From positions 1 through 40,774 of IMG/VR virus record IMGVR_UViG_3300048550_000924: a stretch of DNA of 40,774 nt; one strand, given 5' to 3'. Shown here in pieces: positions 1 to 10,000 of the stretch. Position 1 is the first letter of the stretch, and the number at the start of each line of letters is the position of its first letter. This DNA comes from a virus. Under the pieces are notes generated by a model, which saw nothing but the letters and a program-made list of their open reading frames with translations, searched no databases and was not told the DNA's origin. A program made the translations under genes and the position numbers.

Positions 1-2
1 AG

Positions 3-749
3 AAGGTGGACGTTAGAGGGGGGGATTTTTCGGGTTCGGATATGCGGGATCTTAACCTTGAGAATATGATTGCAACGGACGCTGTTTTCAAGGGTACTGA
101 CCTTAAAGGTGCGACATTTGACGGTGCGGATCTAAAAGGGGCAGACTTTACAGGTGCAGAGTTTGACCGTTTCACTTCTTTTAGGCGTGCAAAGATCAAG
201 GGTGCTATATTTGACTTGAAGAGCTTGTCTCTTCTCTCTAACATAGGCCTCAAGGGGGACTTCTCTTACAAGGTGTCCTATGTGGATAAGGGGTCTGTCA
301 CGGTGCAGAGCGTAGCTGCCTTTGTGAAGGTGCTGGAAGGCAAGTTCAAAAGTCTTTTTAATCGGACAAAGATACTAGTCAAGGACGAAGAGGAAGCACT
401 CAAGGCAGCTCTTCAAGACACCCTTATCAGAGAACATGGGAGTATGGAAGGCACTAGACGTTATAAGGGTATGTTAGGTCGAGGGGGTCGCTTAAATATC
501 GAGAGCGTCAAGGATACCTCTTTTGACCCTAATGTTGACTTCAATTTTGGTTTCAAGAAGAGAAGTAAAGAGATTGCCCGAGAGTACCGAAGACTCATGC
601 TTCTTGAAGTCCCCCCTTCGCTTATATCCTCTGCCTCTGTTTTCATGTTCGGGATCAAGAACGAGATCCGAGACGGGATCTTAAGAGAGTCCGCCAGATC
701 TAAGTCTCAATCTGGGGGTTGGAAGAATTATATTCCATTTTGGCGTTGA
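3..749 (+). CDS. Pentapeptide-repeat protein, 5' partial
   Basis: The first ~70 visible residues are pentapeptide repeats of the A(D/N)Lxx type (GADLKGADFTGAEF and neighbours), which normally fold into a right-handed quadrilateral beta-helix. The remaining ~175 residues have no motif I recognise and are rich in charged residues. The frame is open to the window edge. A GTG at 6 could serve as start, but it leaves no room for a ribosome site and the repeats are already under way, so I treat the gene as truncated by the window. It is one of only two apparently intact plus-strand genes here and converges on the minus-strand gene ending at 700, overlapping it by 50 bases. The function is unknown; pentapeptide proteins range from DNA mimics to structural spacers. 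Confidence 0.8.
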   Translation, partial: KVDVRGGDFSGSDMRDLNLENMIATDAVFKGTDLKGATFDGADLKGADFTGAEFDRFTSFRRAKIKGAIFDLKSLSLLSNIGLKGDFSYKVSYVDKGSVTVQSVAAFVKVLEGKFKSLFNRTKILVKDEEEALKAALQDTLIREHGSMEGTRRYKGMLGRGGRLNIESVKDTSFDPNVDFNFGFKKRSKEIAREYRRLMLLEVPPSLISSASVFMFGIKNEIRDGILRESARSKSQSGGWKNYIPFWR

Positions 750-984
750 CGCTGAGCTTCTCTAACTCTTTCTGCTCAGCTCGTTCTTTCTTTTTTCTGA
801 GGTCTTCAAAGTAGCCCCCTGTTTTACGCCACTTATACAGACACTTGGCACACATACCTGACCCGTCATGCCAGATCAGACCCCAACCCAATTTGGTCTT
901 TGGTAGAAGTACACCACAGCTAGAGCACCTGCACTTCGCCCTTCCTTGTGTCCTTTCTCTTGTCGGAGTTTTTGTCTTTTTCAT
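700..984 (-). CDS. Small Cys-rich, probably zinc-binding protein
   Basis: A 94-residue basic protein with CRCSSC near residue 18-23 and CAKC near residue 45-48, a spacing that fits a four-cysteine zinc-ribbon or treble-clef site. The C-terminal third is a charged helix rich in K and E. It is the last gene of the minus-strand series, about 100 bases downstream of the 1727-residue protein. Its start ATG has only a poor ribosome site (GAAAAG close to the ATG). Its last 50 bases overlap the convergent pentapeptide gene in antisense. The family is not recognised. The cysteine pattern and gene order argue that it is real, but the weak start and overlap keep confidence moderate. Confidence 0.55.
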   Translation of the reverse strand: MKKTKTPTRERTQGRAKCRCSSCGVLLPKTKLGWGLIWHDGSGMCAKCLYKWRKTGGYFEDLRKKKERAEQKELEKLSVNAKMEYNSSNPQIET

Positions 985-1088
985 TGCTTTTCAATCTTGC
1001 TTAAATGCGGGGCGGTTAACATGAACTAGCCTTTATTAAAAGTGGGGTGTATCAATTCACTCCAGAGAATAGGTTTCTCTAGGGATAC
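985..1088. other. Short intergenic gap without a gene
   Basis: This lies between the stop of the 1727-residue protein and the start of the Cys-rich gene. A minus-strand hairpin of about 8 bp (arms CTAGAGAA and TTCTCTGG, near 1062-1083) follows the large gene, but no T-run follows it, so a terminator is not supported. Confidence 0.4.
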
Positions 1089-4000
1089 TTACTTGGAGTT
1101 GTAAGGTGCAGGTTTGATGTTCAAGTCTTCTTGGTTTGAATGGGTCTTTGAAAGAGGCCTGCCTTTAATTCGGTATCTGTCAGCGGCGGCAAACCCTTCT
1201 CCATACCCTGTCGGTGAGATCTCACCTCCGATGGTAAGTTGAGAAGAGGTTGTGTTTGCTGTTAGAGGCGATCTTGTAGCCCCGTCTATACAGTGAGTCA
1301 CGACAAGTAATTGGAGTTCGTCCCCGTAGGATCTAACGTTTCCTTGAAACTCTTCATAAAAGTTCTTTACAAGCATCGCCCTACACGCCAGTGCCGACCC
1401 CTTGAGTACAGGCTTTGAACTTTCGTTAAGAGATGTCGTGAGGAAGCTGAAAGGAGAACCTGCTACATCTCCAGAACTGCCGAAGACAGCACCGCTTCCT
1501 CTAGAGACAGAGTAATAGTTATTGCTTTCAGCTAAAGGGACAGACTGACTTAGGTCTCCAGATGTCATTTGGAGAATATCACCAGACACGCCCACAGACC
1601 TTGAATAGGGTCTGCCATCAGGGTTGACGGGTACACTGTTGGACAGTGTAGAGATGTTCCCTGTAGAGGAGAAGAGGTAGCTTGATTGGTTATTGAGTAT
1701 GTCTTCACACACAAAATCTGCGTCTCTGACAAGAGACCCCAGCGGAAGCCTCGAAGTCAATCCTACGAGAGATATAGGAGTGATGCCAGATCCCGCATTT
1801 GTTGGGTTATACGAAGGTTTAGAGAATGACACAGAGGTTCGCGTCCTACTTGGGAGGCCATACTCATTTTCTCTGTTACCGACAACAACGGAATCATAGA
1901 AGTTGAAGCTCATAGGAGCTTCCCGCACGCCTTCGAAGAGCTGAAGATCTCTCCCCGCGAACTGAGTATCTAGAGACATTATAGTGTTATAGTTAGCATA
2001 AGGTTCACGGATCAAAATCCCATAGTATTTGTGATCTGACCCTGCATGCGTGTAGTCGCCCGTAACTTGGGAAAGCTCATACCCCCTGCCTTGCAGGAAG
2101 TTCATGAGCTCTGTCGCTATGATGGTTGCGTCTGCGTAACCTGCAAAAGGAAAGCTAAAGCTTTCTTTGGAATTTGAGAACGAGACAGTCGCGGTCGCGT
2201 ATTTATTTATGATCGCGATGTTATCAAAAAGGAAGATCGTTGCATACCCTCCCTTTTGAGGGGGTTGGGAAAATGTGGAGGTTTTCGTACTAGGGTATGC
2301 CCCTGTGTATAGGGTCGGATTCCTGAAAGGCTTGTGTTCAGTATGGTTTATGTCCGTCACTGTGGTAGGGTAAACTTCACCGCCGAGCTTGCCCGTACCT
2401 AGAGTGGTATAAAAGTCCATGCTCGCGAGAACTTGCAGGTTTCTTCTGTTGGGTAATTCAACGGTGTTTTGATCCCTGTTGCCGAGCTGTAGGTCGTCTA
2501 CACTCTTTCTGCCATAAGGTAGGGTTTGATCCGAGTCATCAAGAATATTTACGCCCTTTGTAAAGAAGGGGTTTCCTTGATAAACGGTTCGTTTGTACGC
2601 GACTGCGACTTTTGATCCTTGAGGAGGGGCAAAAGGGATCACGGAGTCTATTGTGATCTTGCTGGTATCAACCGCATTTCTGAGTACCCCAGACCCATTA
2701 TATTTCCTGAGAAGTACGTCTTGGTTTTTATTAATGAACCCATCTGCGAACCCGAAGACAACAGCCTCTATGACATAATCGAAGTCTTTAAAGGACTTCG
2801 TGTCATTGTAGTTAGGGCTTCTTGTGATGTCTATGGCGTGTTCTGTGAGTACATAGGTGTGTGCATCACCGTAAGAGGGGTCATTCACATCTTCATTACC
2901 ACCATTCTGGTTGATGTAGAGAGTGAAGTCTGAGACATCTGTCCTCAACAAGTTCGGGCATAGACCGTTAGTGAGGGCATCAATAGGCAGAACACGCTCA
3001 GAGTTGTGACCACTAGTATTACCGTTGCCTGCAATATGGGCTATGTACGATTCCCTGTCATAGACACCATAGATGCGAGCCACTCCGTAATAAGGGGGGA
3101 GCTCCACACCTTGTAGTGAAGTGCCAAAATCACTTGTTGGAACAAGGAGGGAGTCTGTACGATTTCCTGCAATACCTCCTTCTTCTCTTTTCCGCACACC
3201 AATAGCATTCACAGTCGCCAGACTCTGTGCGTATTCGCCGTAGTTGCCTTGAGTGTCAAAGAGGACAGGTTCAACCCCTTGGTTGCCGACATTTGAGACG
3301 CCTCCGACAATGTTAAACACCTCGTCGGAGACGGTCACTTTATCCGCGAATATGTGATTTAGACCTGAGAGGAAAGAATCGCTCCCAGATGTCCGAGTAT
3401 GCATCGGGATGTCTTGCCTACCGAATCTAGGCACTAGGGCTTCAGGTAATCTATACACGCCTTTTTTAACAAAGAGGCCGCCTCCATCTACAAGAGTTTG
3501 CCCGTTTGAGTAATTTGTGGGAATTTGGTCAGCTGCTTCGATGTGCTGGTGGAGAATAACCTGCTTCTTCTGGTAAGGTCTAAGGATAAGAGTCTTAGAT
3601 CCCTCATCTTTAAAGACCTCACTCTCCCGATCAGATTCTTCATTGATGACCCTACCTCCGAGGTTGGTAGTCCAGCCCGTGGGGAGATTAGAAGAGGGCA
3701 ACCTATTCCACAAGGAGATATGGTTCTTAGTAGGAAGGTCGATTTCACCTGAGATCAGGGGCAGAGCAGAGGCATTAGAAACATCTAAGTCACTGAGTGC
3801 GTTTCTCAAGAAGTGATCTCTGTTAGGGGGTGTGATCCCTACTTTGTGAATACTTGAAGGCACGTTCGCAGTTGCCCCTAGTGCAGGAGGGTACAAGATT
3901 GAAACGCTCAACTGAAACTCGTTCTGAGTGTAGAGTGAGTTGCTTGCTTGATCGGAGCTCGTAACTGCAATTGCGATTGAATCATCAAGCTCAGTGATCT

Positions 4001-6272
4001 TTTGGCTTCTGAACTCTACTCTTAAATCAAGACCATCTGCGATTTGAGCAAGTCTTACCCCTCTGTCATCTATTGGTTGTAGGATAACAGTGTTTGTTAT
4101 ACCTGCCGAAGGAGTCCAAAGAGTGTTCGCCACATCAAGATAGTAATCGGAGGCTGAGAAATTGTCTGACACAGAGATGACTCTAAATACACCATTAGCA
4201 CTAGACCCGTCTGTAGGATCTCCATACACAAGAGCATAAAGGTTTGATTCTTCTCTGGTCACGACACTAGAGTCATATGAAGAGATGAGGCTGATGTCCT
4301 CTTGAGTCAAAGGAATTGAGTTCAATTGAAGAGCTAAGACTTCATCAAAATCTATATTCACACCACCCTGTGAAATCGACATCTCGGAATCCGAGTATGC
4401 CGTCTTCTTATAAAGCACTGTAAAGTTGTGGTTGTTGCGATCAGGGTCTGAGGTAGAGGTTGTGAAAGTTTCAGCTCCTCTAAGTCTCCCTAGTACGATA
4501 AAGGGCTTTTCAAAGTTACTCTCGAAAGTAGGATAACTCAGGTTGTTGTGTTCAGCACCTAATTGTTCGATGATGAACGGAGGTCTCTTCACTTGACCAA
4601 GCGTCCCTATCTCAGAGGGGGCGATGAACCTGATACCCTTGTCTTGAATGGTGTTACCTTTGACCCCATACCCCAGATTATCTAAAGCACCGTCTAGAGT
4701 AAGAAACAGGATAGATCCTGTTTGCACGGGTGTGGTATCGAACAAGAATGCAGAGGGGGAGAGATCTGGTCCAATTTCCCATGTGTTTTGGTTACTCACA
4801 TCGAGGTTCTCTGTGCTGAGACCTGCGTTATTTGTAGCAACCGTAGGTTTTAGGTAAAGCGTCAGACCCATCTGGGGATAAGAAGCATCAGACCATGTGT
4901 CACGATACCCATTTGGGAAGTCCATCTGATGTGTTCTGTTTGAAGCTACGCTACTAAGGTAAGAGACTTCTTCAATGACAGTGCCTTTGCTAAAGGCATT
5001 GACGGAGCTTTGCTTGTATGTAGTCTTAAGTCTTCCGAATAAGAGGTCTGTCACGGAACTTTCAAGTAAAGACTGATAGTCCCACTCTCCTAATGTCGTC
5101 GCGTGTCTCATATCAAGCACATCTTCGAATTGGACTTCGTCGGCATACTTTGAGTCAGGTCGCGGATTAAACAGGGAAATAGGCGTGTCTGGTATGTGGT
5201 ACTTAGCTTGAGATCCCGCGACGCCTCTCTCTTCAATAACTATCCTGTTGTTACTTGTGTCGATGGAAGAAACCTTGATCACTTCACGGTTAATGCCTTG
5301 CCCGAGAACAAAGAATCGTGAGGTGTTCGCAGGAAAAAGATCTGAATCATCTAATCCAGAACCTACAAGGTCAGAGAGTGTGACGTTACCTATTTGATCT
5401 CTAGTAATAGCGACAGTAAGGCTAGATTGAACAAGAGAAGTCGCGTCGTTAGTAGAAGTGGAAGATGGTTTACGGTTTACCGCCCCATTATGGTTAGGCC
5501 CACCTGCATTTGCGACATCCCTATAAGGTTCTTCATTGCGTCGAAACACGCAACAAAGAGGTATTGCATAGATGGTGTTCTCTGAGAGGTAAACGTCATT
5601 AACGGACGCTGACCACAACCCTGCATCTCCTGTTACGTTTGAAAAGGGCTGATTCGCGAGGCCGTCTGTAGGGCCTACCGCAGTCACTAGAGGACTTGAA
5701 ATACCTTCAGGGTGTGATTTGGTGTCAACGCCACTGACGACTCTCACTTGGTATTGTGTTTGTACTCTCTTTGTCGTCTCAAAACCAACCTGTCCGTCTA
5801 CCAACTCATCTTCGAGAGTGTCTTGACCATCCACATTACCGTTTTGGTATATCGTAGTGGGGGTAGGCTTATTAGTTACCGCTCCCGATCCTTCTGCGGA
5901 TATGATTGTATTCCAAATTTCAAGGAATACGAAGTCCGTCCGAGCCCCTGATTCTGGAGGGGGAGGGAGTTTAATGTCGAGATCTTCAACCGTGACGAGG
6001 TTTCCGTTTACTAATGCACTGAAAGGCTTCAGCCTAAAGTAGTTCGACCATGTTTTTCTAAAGCTAAAGTCTCTGTCTGCAGAGCGAGGGTCAATAAGAA
6101 CCCCGCTATGTGCTTGAGATCTAACTAAGCTTGCTTGGTTTTGAGTCGCGATCTGACCCATAAGGTTCAATTCGCTGTCTAGTGGGGGCTTTCCTGCTTG
6201 CCAGATAACATTCTTATATTGAGTATTATCTGTATTCAGGGTTCTGCTTGCGTAGCTTTTGAAATCATCCAT
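1089..6272 (-). CDS. Very large tail fibre/baseplate-associated protein with DUF4815-like N-terminus
   Basis: A 1727-residue protein. Residues ~18-43 contain YKNVIWQAGKPPLDSELNL, resembling the N-terminal module of large phage tail proteins that attach to the baseplate (DUF4815/DUF6519-like; family recalled, not searched). The first ~450 residues are paralogous to the 12778-15963 product. Shared blocks are DFVFLE[IV]W, IYAIP..[CF]V[FY]RRN and ADE[VI]..EDVLD[ML]R. The rest is long, Ser/Thr/Asn/Gly-rich and beta-like, with no catalytic motif seen. The start ATG has AAGGTG upstream and lies 19 bases after the preceding gene. It is the last large gene of the tail operon. It probably acts outside the baseplate as a fibre, collar or adhesin; receptor binding is a guess. 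Confidence 0.8.
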   Translation of the reverse strand: MDDFKSYASRTLNTDNTQYKNVIWQAGKPPLDSELNLMGQIATQNQASLVRSQAHSGVLIDPRSADRDFSFRKTWSNYFRLKPFSALVNGNLVTVEDLDIKLPPPPESGARTDFVFLEIWNTIISAEGSGAVTNKPTPTTIYQNGNVDGQDTLEDELVDGQVGFETTKRVQTQYQVRVVSGVDTKSHPEGISSPLVTAVGPTDGLANQPFSNVTGDAGLWSASVNDVYLSENTIYAIPLCCVFRRNEEPYRDVANAGGPNHNGAVNRKPSSTSTNDATSLVQSSLTVAITRDQIGNVTLSDLVGSGLDDSDLFPANTSRFFVLGQGINREVIKVSSIDTSNNRIVIEERGVAGSQAKYHIPDTPISLFNPRPDSKYADEVQFEDVLDMRHATTLGEWDYQSLLESSVTDLLFGRLKTTYKQSSVNAFSKGTVIEEVSYLSSVASNRTHQMDFPNGYRDTWSDASYPQMGLTLYLKPTVATNNAGLSTENLDVSNQNTWEIGPDLSPSAFLFDTTPVQTGSILFLTLDGALDNLGYGVKGNTIQDKGIRFIAPSEIGTLGQVKRPPFIIEQLGAEHNNLSYPTFESNFEKPFIVLGRLRGAETFTTSTSDPDRNNHNFTVLYKKTAYSDSEMSISQGGVNIDFDEVLALQLNSIPLTQEDISLISSYDSSVVTREESNLYALVYGDPTDGSSANGVFRVISVSDNFSASDYYLDVANTLWTPSAGITNTVILQPIDDRGVRLAQIADGLDLRVEFRSQKITELDDSIAIAVTSSDQASNSLYTQNEFQLSVSILYPPALGATANVPSSIHKVGITPPNRDHFLRNALSDLDVSNASALPLISGEIDLPTKNHISLWNRLPSSNLPTGWTTNLGGRVINEESDRESEVFKDEGSKTLILRPYQKKQVILHQHIEAADQIPTNYSNGQTLVDGGGLFVKKGVYRLPEALVPRFGRQDIPMHTRTSGSDSFLSGLNHIFADKVTVSDEVFNIVGGVSNVGNQGVEPVLFDTQGNYGEYAQSLATVNAIGVRKREEGGIAGNRTDSLLVPTSDFGTSLQGVELPPYYGVARIYGVYDRESYIAHIAGNGNTSGHNSERVLPIDALTNGLCPNLLRTDVSDFTLYINQNGGNEDVNDPSYGDAHTYVLTEHAIDITRSPNYNDTKSFKDFDYVIEAVVFGFADGFINKNQDVLLRKYNGSGVLRNAVDTSKITIDSVIPFAPPQGSKVAVAYKRTVYQGNPFFTKGVNILDDSDQTLPYGRKSVDDLQLGNRDQNTVELPNRRNLQVLASMDFYTTLGTGKLGGEVYPTTVTDINHTEHKPFRNPTLYTGAYPSTKTSTFSQPPQKGGYATIFLFDNIAIINKYATATVSFSNSKESFSFPFAGYADATIIATELMNFLQGRGYELSQVTGDYTHAGSDHKYYGILIREPYANYNTIMSLDTQFAGRDLQLFEGVREAPMSFNFYDSVVVGNRENEYGLPSRTRTSVSFSKPSYNPTNAGSGITPISLVGLTSRLPLGSLVRDADFVCEDILNNQSSYLFSSTGNISTLSNSVPVNPDGRPYSRSVGVSGDILQMTSGDLSQSVPLAESNNYYSVSRGSGAVFGSSGDVAGSPFSFLTTSLNESSKPVLKGSALACRAMLVKNFYEEFQGNVRSYGDELQLLVVTHCIDGATRSPLTANTTSSQLTIGGEISPTGYGEGFAAADRYRIKGRPLSKTHSNQEDLNIKPAPYNSK

Positions 6273-6291
6273 GTCTCGTCACCTTATATTT

Positions 6292-7095
6292 TCAGTACAT
6301 CAATGTGTATGCTAGGAGGTTGATGTCCCAATCAGAGTAATTCACGAAAGCTAACCTTACTGTATCTTTTCTTTGACCGAAAGAGAAGGTTGTGAGGTTC
6401 TCAATCTCTGAATAAGAGTTGCCGTTATCTCCAGAGATATAAACTCTAAGGAAATTATCCTTGCCTACTTTTGTCTGGTATCCGACATCCCCCGACTTGT
6501 TCAAGGAATAGCCGTCGGCGGGCGTGCCTGCTAAACTAGTGCTATCCTTGGTGTATTTACGCACACAGTCCTTGAAGTATATCTTGAAGTCGAACCTACC
6601 AAGTCCGTCTTGTGTGCTGGATGCGACATCTATTTCAAGTGTCACAAGGCATCTATTAGAGGGAGAAGAAGAATCTACTGTTAGAACAGAACCCTCAACT
6701 GTATTCTTTCTAGGTGTCCGACCTAGCACACAAGTAGAATTAGGGGTGTCCCCTTGCTTATACCCCGCTCTCAAGAAAGCATTCGAGAGAGGGTCAGGAA
6801 AGCTGTCCGCAGAGAAAATGTTTGAAAACTCTGTGCTGTCTTCGAGGTAATTGAATTGGAACGTCTCAAATTGGGGGAACGCTTGTCTCATCTTATCTTC
6901 AGCGATGCTTTTAACATTAGCTTTGATATCTGCTATAGGTAGAGAGATATCGAGTTGGGTCATCTCCCTATTGACCTCCAAGAATTCAGGGTAGTCTATA
7001 ACGTACTTTCCTTTCATCTCTGTCAGCAGAGAGTTTGAGTAGGAAGGTAAGACTTGAATGAGGTCATCATCCGATCTCTTGAATATAGCAGGCAT
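6292..7095 (-). CDS. Hypothetical virion-associated protein
   Basis: A 267-residue soluble protein without signal peptide or membrane segment. The N-terminal ~90 residues look helical and charged; the C-terminal half looks beta-rich (RFDFKIYFKDCVRKY and FLRVYISGDNG segments) and ends in DINLLAYTLMY. I do not recognise the family. The start codon shares one base with the stop of the preceding gene (TAATG), which indicates translational coupling to the 1892-residue protein and suggests that the two products act together. It could be a small fibre subunit, adaptor or chaperone for the giant proteins on either side. Confidence 0.7.
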   Translation of the reverse strand: MPAIFKRSDDDLIQVLPSYSNSLLTEMKGKYVIDYPEFLEVNREMTQLDISLPIADIKANVKSIAEDKMRQAFPQFETFQFNYLEDSTEFSNIFSADSFPDPLSNAFLRAGYKQGDTPNSTCVLGRTPRKNTVEGSVLTVDSSSPSNRCLVTLEIDVASSTQDGLGRFDFKIYFKDCVRKYTKDSTSLAGTPADGYSLNKSGDVGYQTKVGKDNFLRVYISGDNGNSYSEIENLTTFSFGQRKDTVRLAFVNYSDWDINLLAYTLMY

Positions 7096-10000
7096 TAACC
7101 CTCTCCTTTCACGGGCTTCTTGTAATCGGAGCTTAGCTCTGAAGGTGATACATTAGACCCATGTGTGTAAGTTCTCTTATTCGTCAAAGCACTTGTAGAC
7201 ATCTCATACGTCTCATAGACCAGACCGTTCTCAGTTCTCCCATAATACAGAGTGGGGTTACCATATAGGTCAATACTTGTGTAATCAGGTCGTCCCATGA
7301 CGTGATCTCTATCATAGTTAGACCCGTCTTGTCGAAGCACCTCTATACCCATCAAACCCCTGCGAGACCAGAGAGGGCTTCTGTCATCTGGTGGGCATGA
7401 ATGCCCAAGATATGAAGTGTTAGGAGAAGGGCGTATATCTACAATAGAGACGTTGTTAGGGGTCGCATTAGCGATATCCGCTATTTCAAGAGTCAAGTCA
7501 TCAATATCTGTCGAGTTGACTAGCTTCGTATTGTCATCTGGGTGTACTTCGTACTTAGGGTGTTCTGGGTGTGAGAGTATAACCTTAACGAGGATCGGAG
7601 ACTCGAAGTTCTTAGCTCCATTTATGCCCACGTCTCTCGCAGACTTATTGTTTTGCCTATGTAAGTAAACCCTGTCGGAGGGGCAATTGTCTACTCTCAG
7701 GTTTTTAACAAAGCCAAGATACTCATCTGAAACCAAGTTACTGTCATAACCTATCGCAGAGTTCTCGTCCGCACCCCATGAGTTGAATGATGGAATCATG
7801 CCTAGATTTAAGTCCAAATCTAGGCAGACGAGTCCTTCTTCAGGTAAAAACTTTTCCGAGTAGGAGATACAACAGCCCGCCCCATCCAATTCCGTACTGT
7901 CTTTCAGTGAGGTCGCCCCATTTGGGTCAGCAAAACCAACATTCGAGTCCGTTTTATCACCCCTCCACTGCCGATAAGACTCCCCTACTTGGTTGTCGAA
8001 CACGCCGACATCGAGCCAAGAGGTGAGGCCTGGTACTTTAACAAAGACTCTCATCACTCTCTTCTTCACTAAGTAGTAGCCTCCGTCTACTTCGTGAACC
8101 ATGCCGTCTCTCTTCTGGAGAGGGTATCCCGTGTCCATGAACGAAATCATATTCCAATCGACGCCGACGAGCCTTAGCTTCACAGGTGCAAATTCAAGTT
8201 CGCCTCTTGAGTCTTGCATCACCCTCACCCACTGCTTCTTCTCAATCAAGCCGTAGTTCTGAGCCCCTCCTCCGCCCCTATACATAGTCCCTGTAGAAGT
8301 GGTCTCGTTCCAATCTTGATTCCAATAAGGGTGTTGGGGGGTAAGAGATGGGTTCTTCCCAAAGTTGACATCAAAGGCTCTCAAGTAACCCACATCAGGG
8401 TACTCGTTAGGGTCTGCAAAGTCACTCAAGAGGGCAGCCTTGTTGTAGTTAGGTTGGGCGTGTCTCAGCTTAGGGTTTAAGCTAACGCCCCCGTTGCCCC
8501 CATCATCATCTAACCAATCGGTACCTTCTCTTGTGTCAGAAGACCCCTTTCCTGCGTTAGGTAAGAAATATCCTTCGTTCGAGCTGATGAGGTTATTGCT
8601 CCCCACGGTTTGCTCTTCTAGAGTGAAAGGACTGTTGCCGTCAAAGTCTAAGTGTGGGTAAACAAGGATGCCGCGAGGGGGTGTTCCGTACTTTGACCCA
8701 CTCAAGAGATTTCGCGTCATGTCAGGGAAACCGATGACTTGAGCTTCTCTCCAATCACTTTCAGCGAGGTCAGAGGACATTGAGGATCTTCTGACATGCC
8801 AGCTATTTCGCAGGTAGCCTGCACCACCATGACCCGCCGTCCTTCGGAAAAGATCATCTGCAGGATCTGAATCTCTCAACTGAGTAAAGAGTTCGGGACT
8901 TATTGTTGATTCATCTCGAACAGGAACACAGATGTACCCTTTGTTTATACCCGACCCTGCATGAGGGATGCCTGGCCCTTGGAGATTCTCAATAAGGAAG
9001 TTGTTGGCACCGAACAGGTATGAGGGATCATAGCTGTTGCTTGCGGAGGTATTGCTATACCTTGTGGTAGATAGAGGATCGTCTGGCGTCAGCAACAAGT
9101 GATAGAGGCTAGACTCCATTCGGTAAGACTCATCTAAGAACCTTTCTTGGGTGTCTTTCCTGAGTGTGAACAATGACTTAAGGGGTATTCTAGAATTGTA
9201 CTCAGGTGCAGTTGCGTGGATTTGATCTTCTGTGTAGAATGGTTCATTACCTAGTCCTGAGACTGTGATGTACCCTCTTACGTCTTGTGTGAAGTTCCCA
9301 TACTCAGGAAGCTCCCTGTTCCCCGTTGGAGCTACTTCTAGGAAAGAGACTCCATAATTGATGTGTCCATTGTAGTCAACACTAGGTTGAGGATGGGGGT
9401 GAGGCTTCGCCGCGTCATAGGAAAAGGAGCTAGAACTCCTTATGTAAATGACACCCCTGACATGAGACGTGTTACCGAGATCTGCTTGAGGGCTAACATT
9501 GTAAGGGGCTTGAGTTGGGTCTAGGTTAACACCAAGCCATTGACATTGACTATCATTAACAGCACCCAAGTTAGAATATAAGCCATTAGTCCCCAAATAA
9601 CCTGCCCAAACATCTTGTGCGGGATTCTCTTCCCCCTCAATGATTAGTTGTAGGTCAGAGTACCCTGAACCTCCAAGAGTGAAGATTGTCTGGTTCACGG
9701 TGGTTTCATCGTAAGTAGAAGGATCAGGCCCTAACCCAGATGTGAATGGTACTGAAGGGTAACATTCGATGTAGTACTCCACATCTTTAACCATGAGGAA
9801 TTTAGCGTCCGCGTGAGATCTTAAAGATGTCCTCTCGAAGTTGCTCTCGGTCGGCCTATATACGGGTCGGTCTTGTGGGTATTTAAACGTGCTAGATGTG
9901 TTTACATCGTTTCCGTTCTCATCAACTCTCTTCCAGCCAGAACACAGCTCGAGAGCGTATCCGTTAGCTATAACCCCTCCAATCGGGAGAAGTTCTAGAT

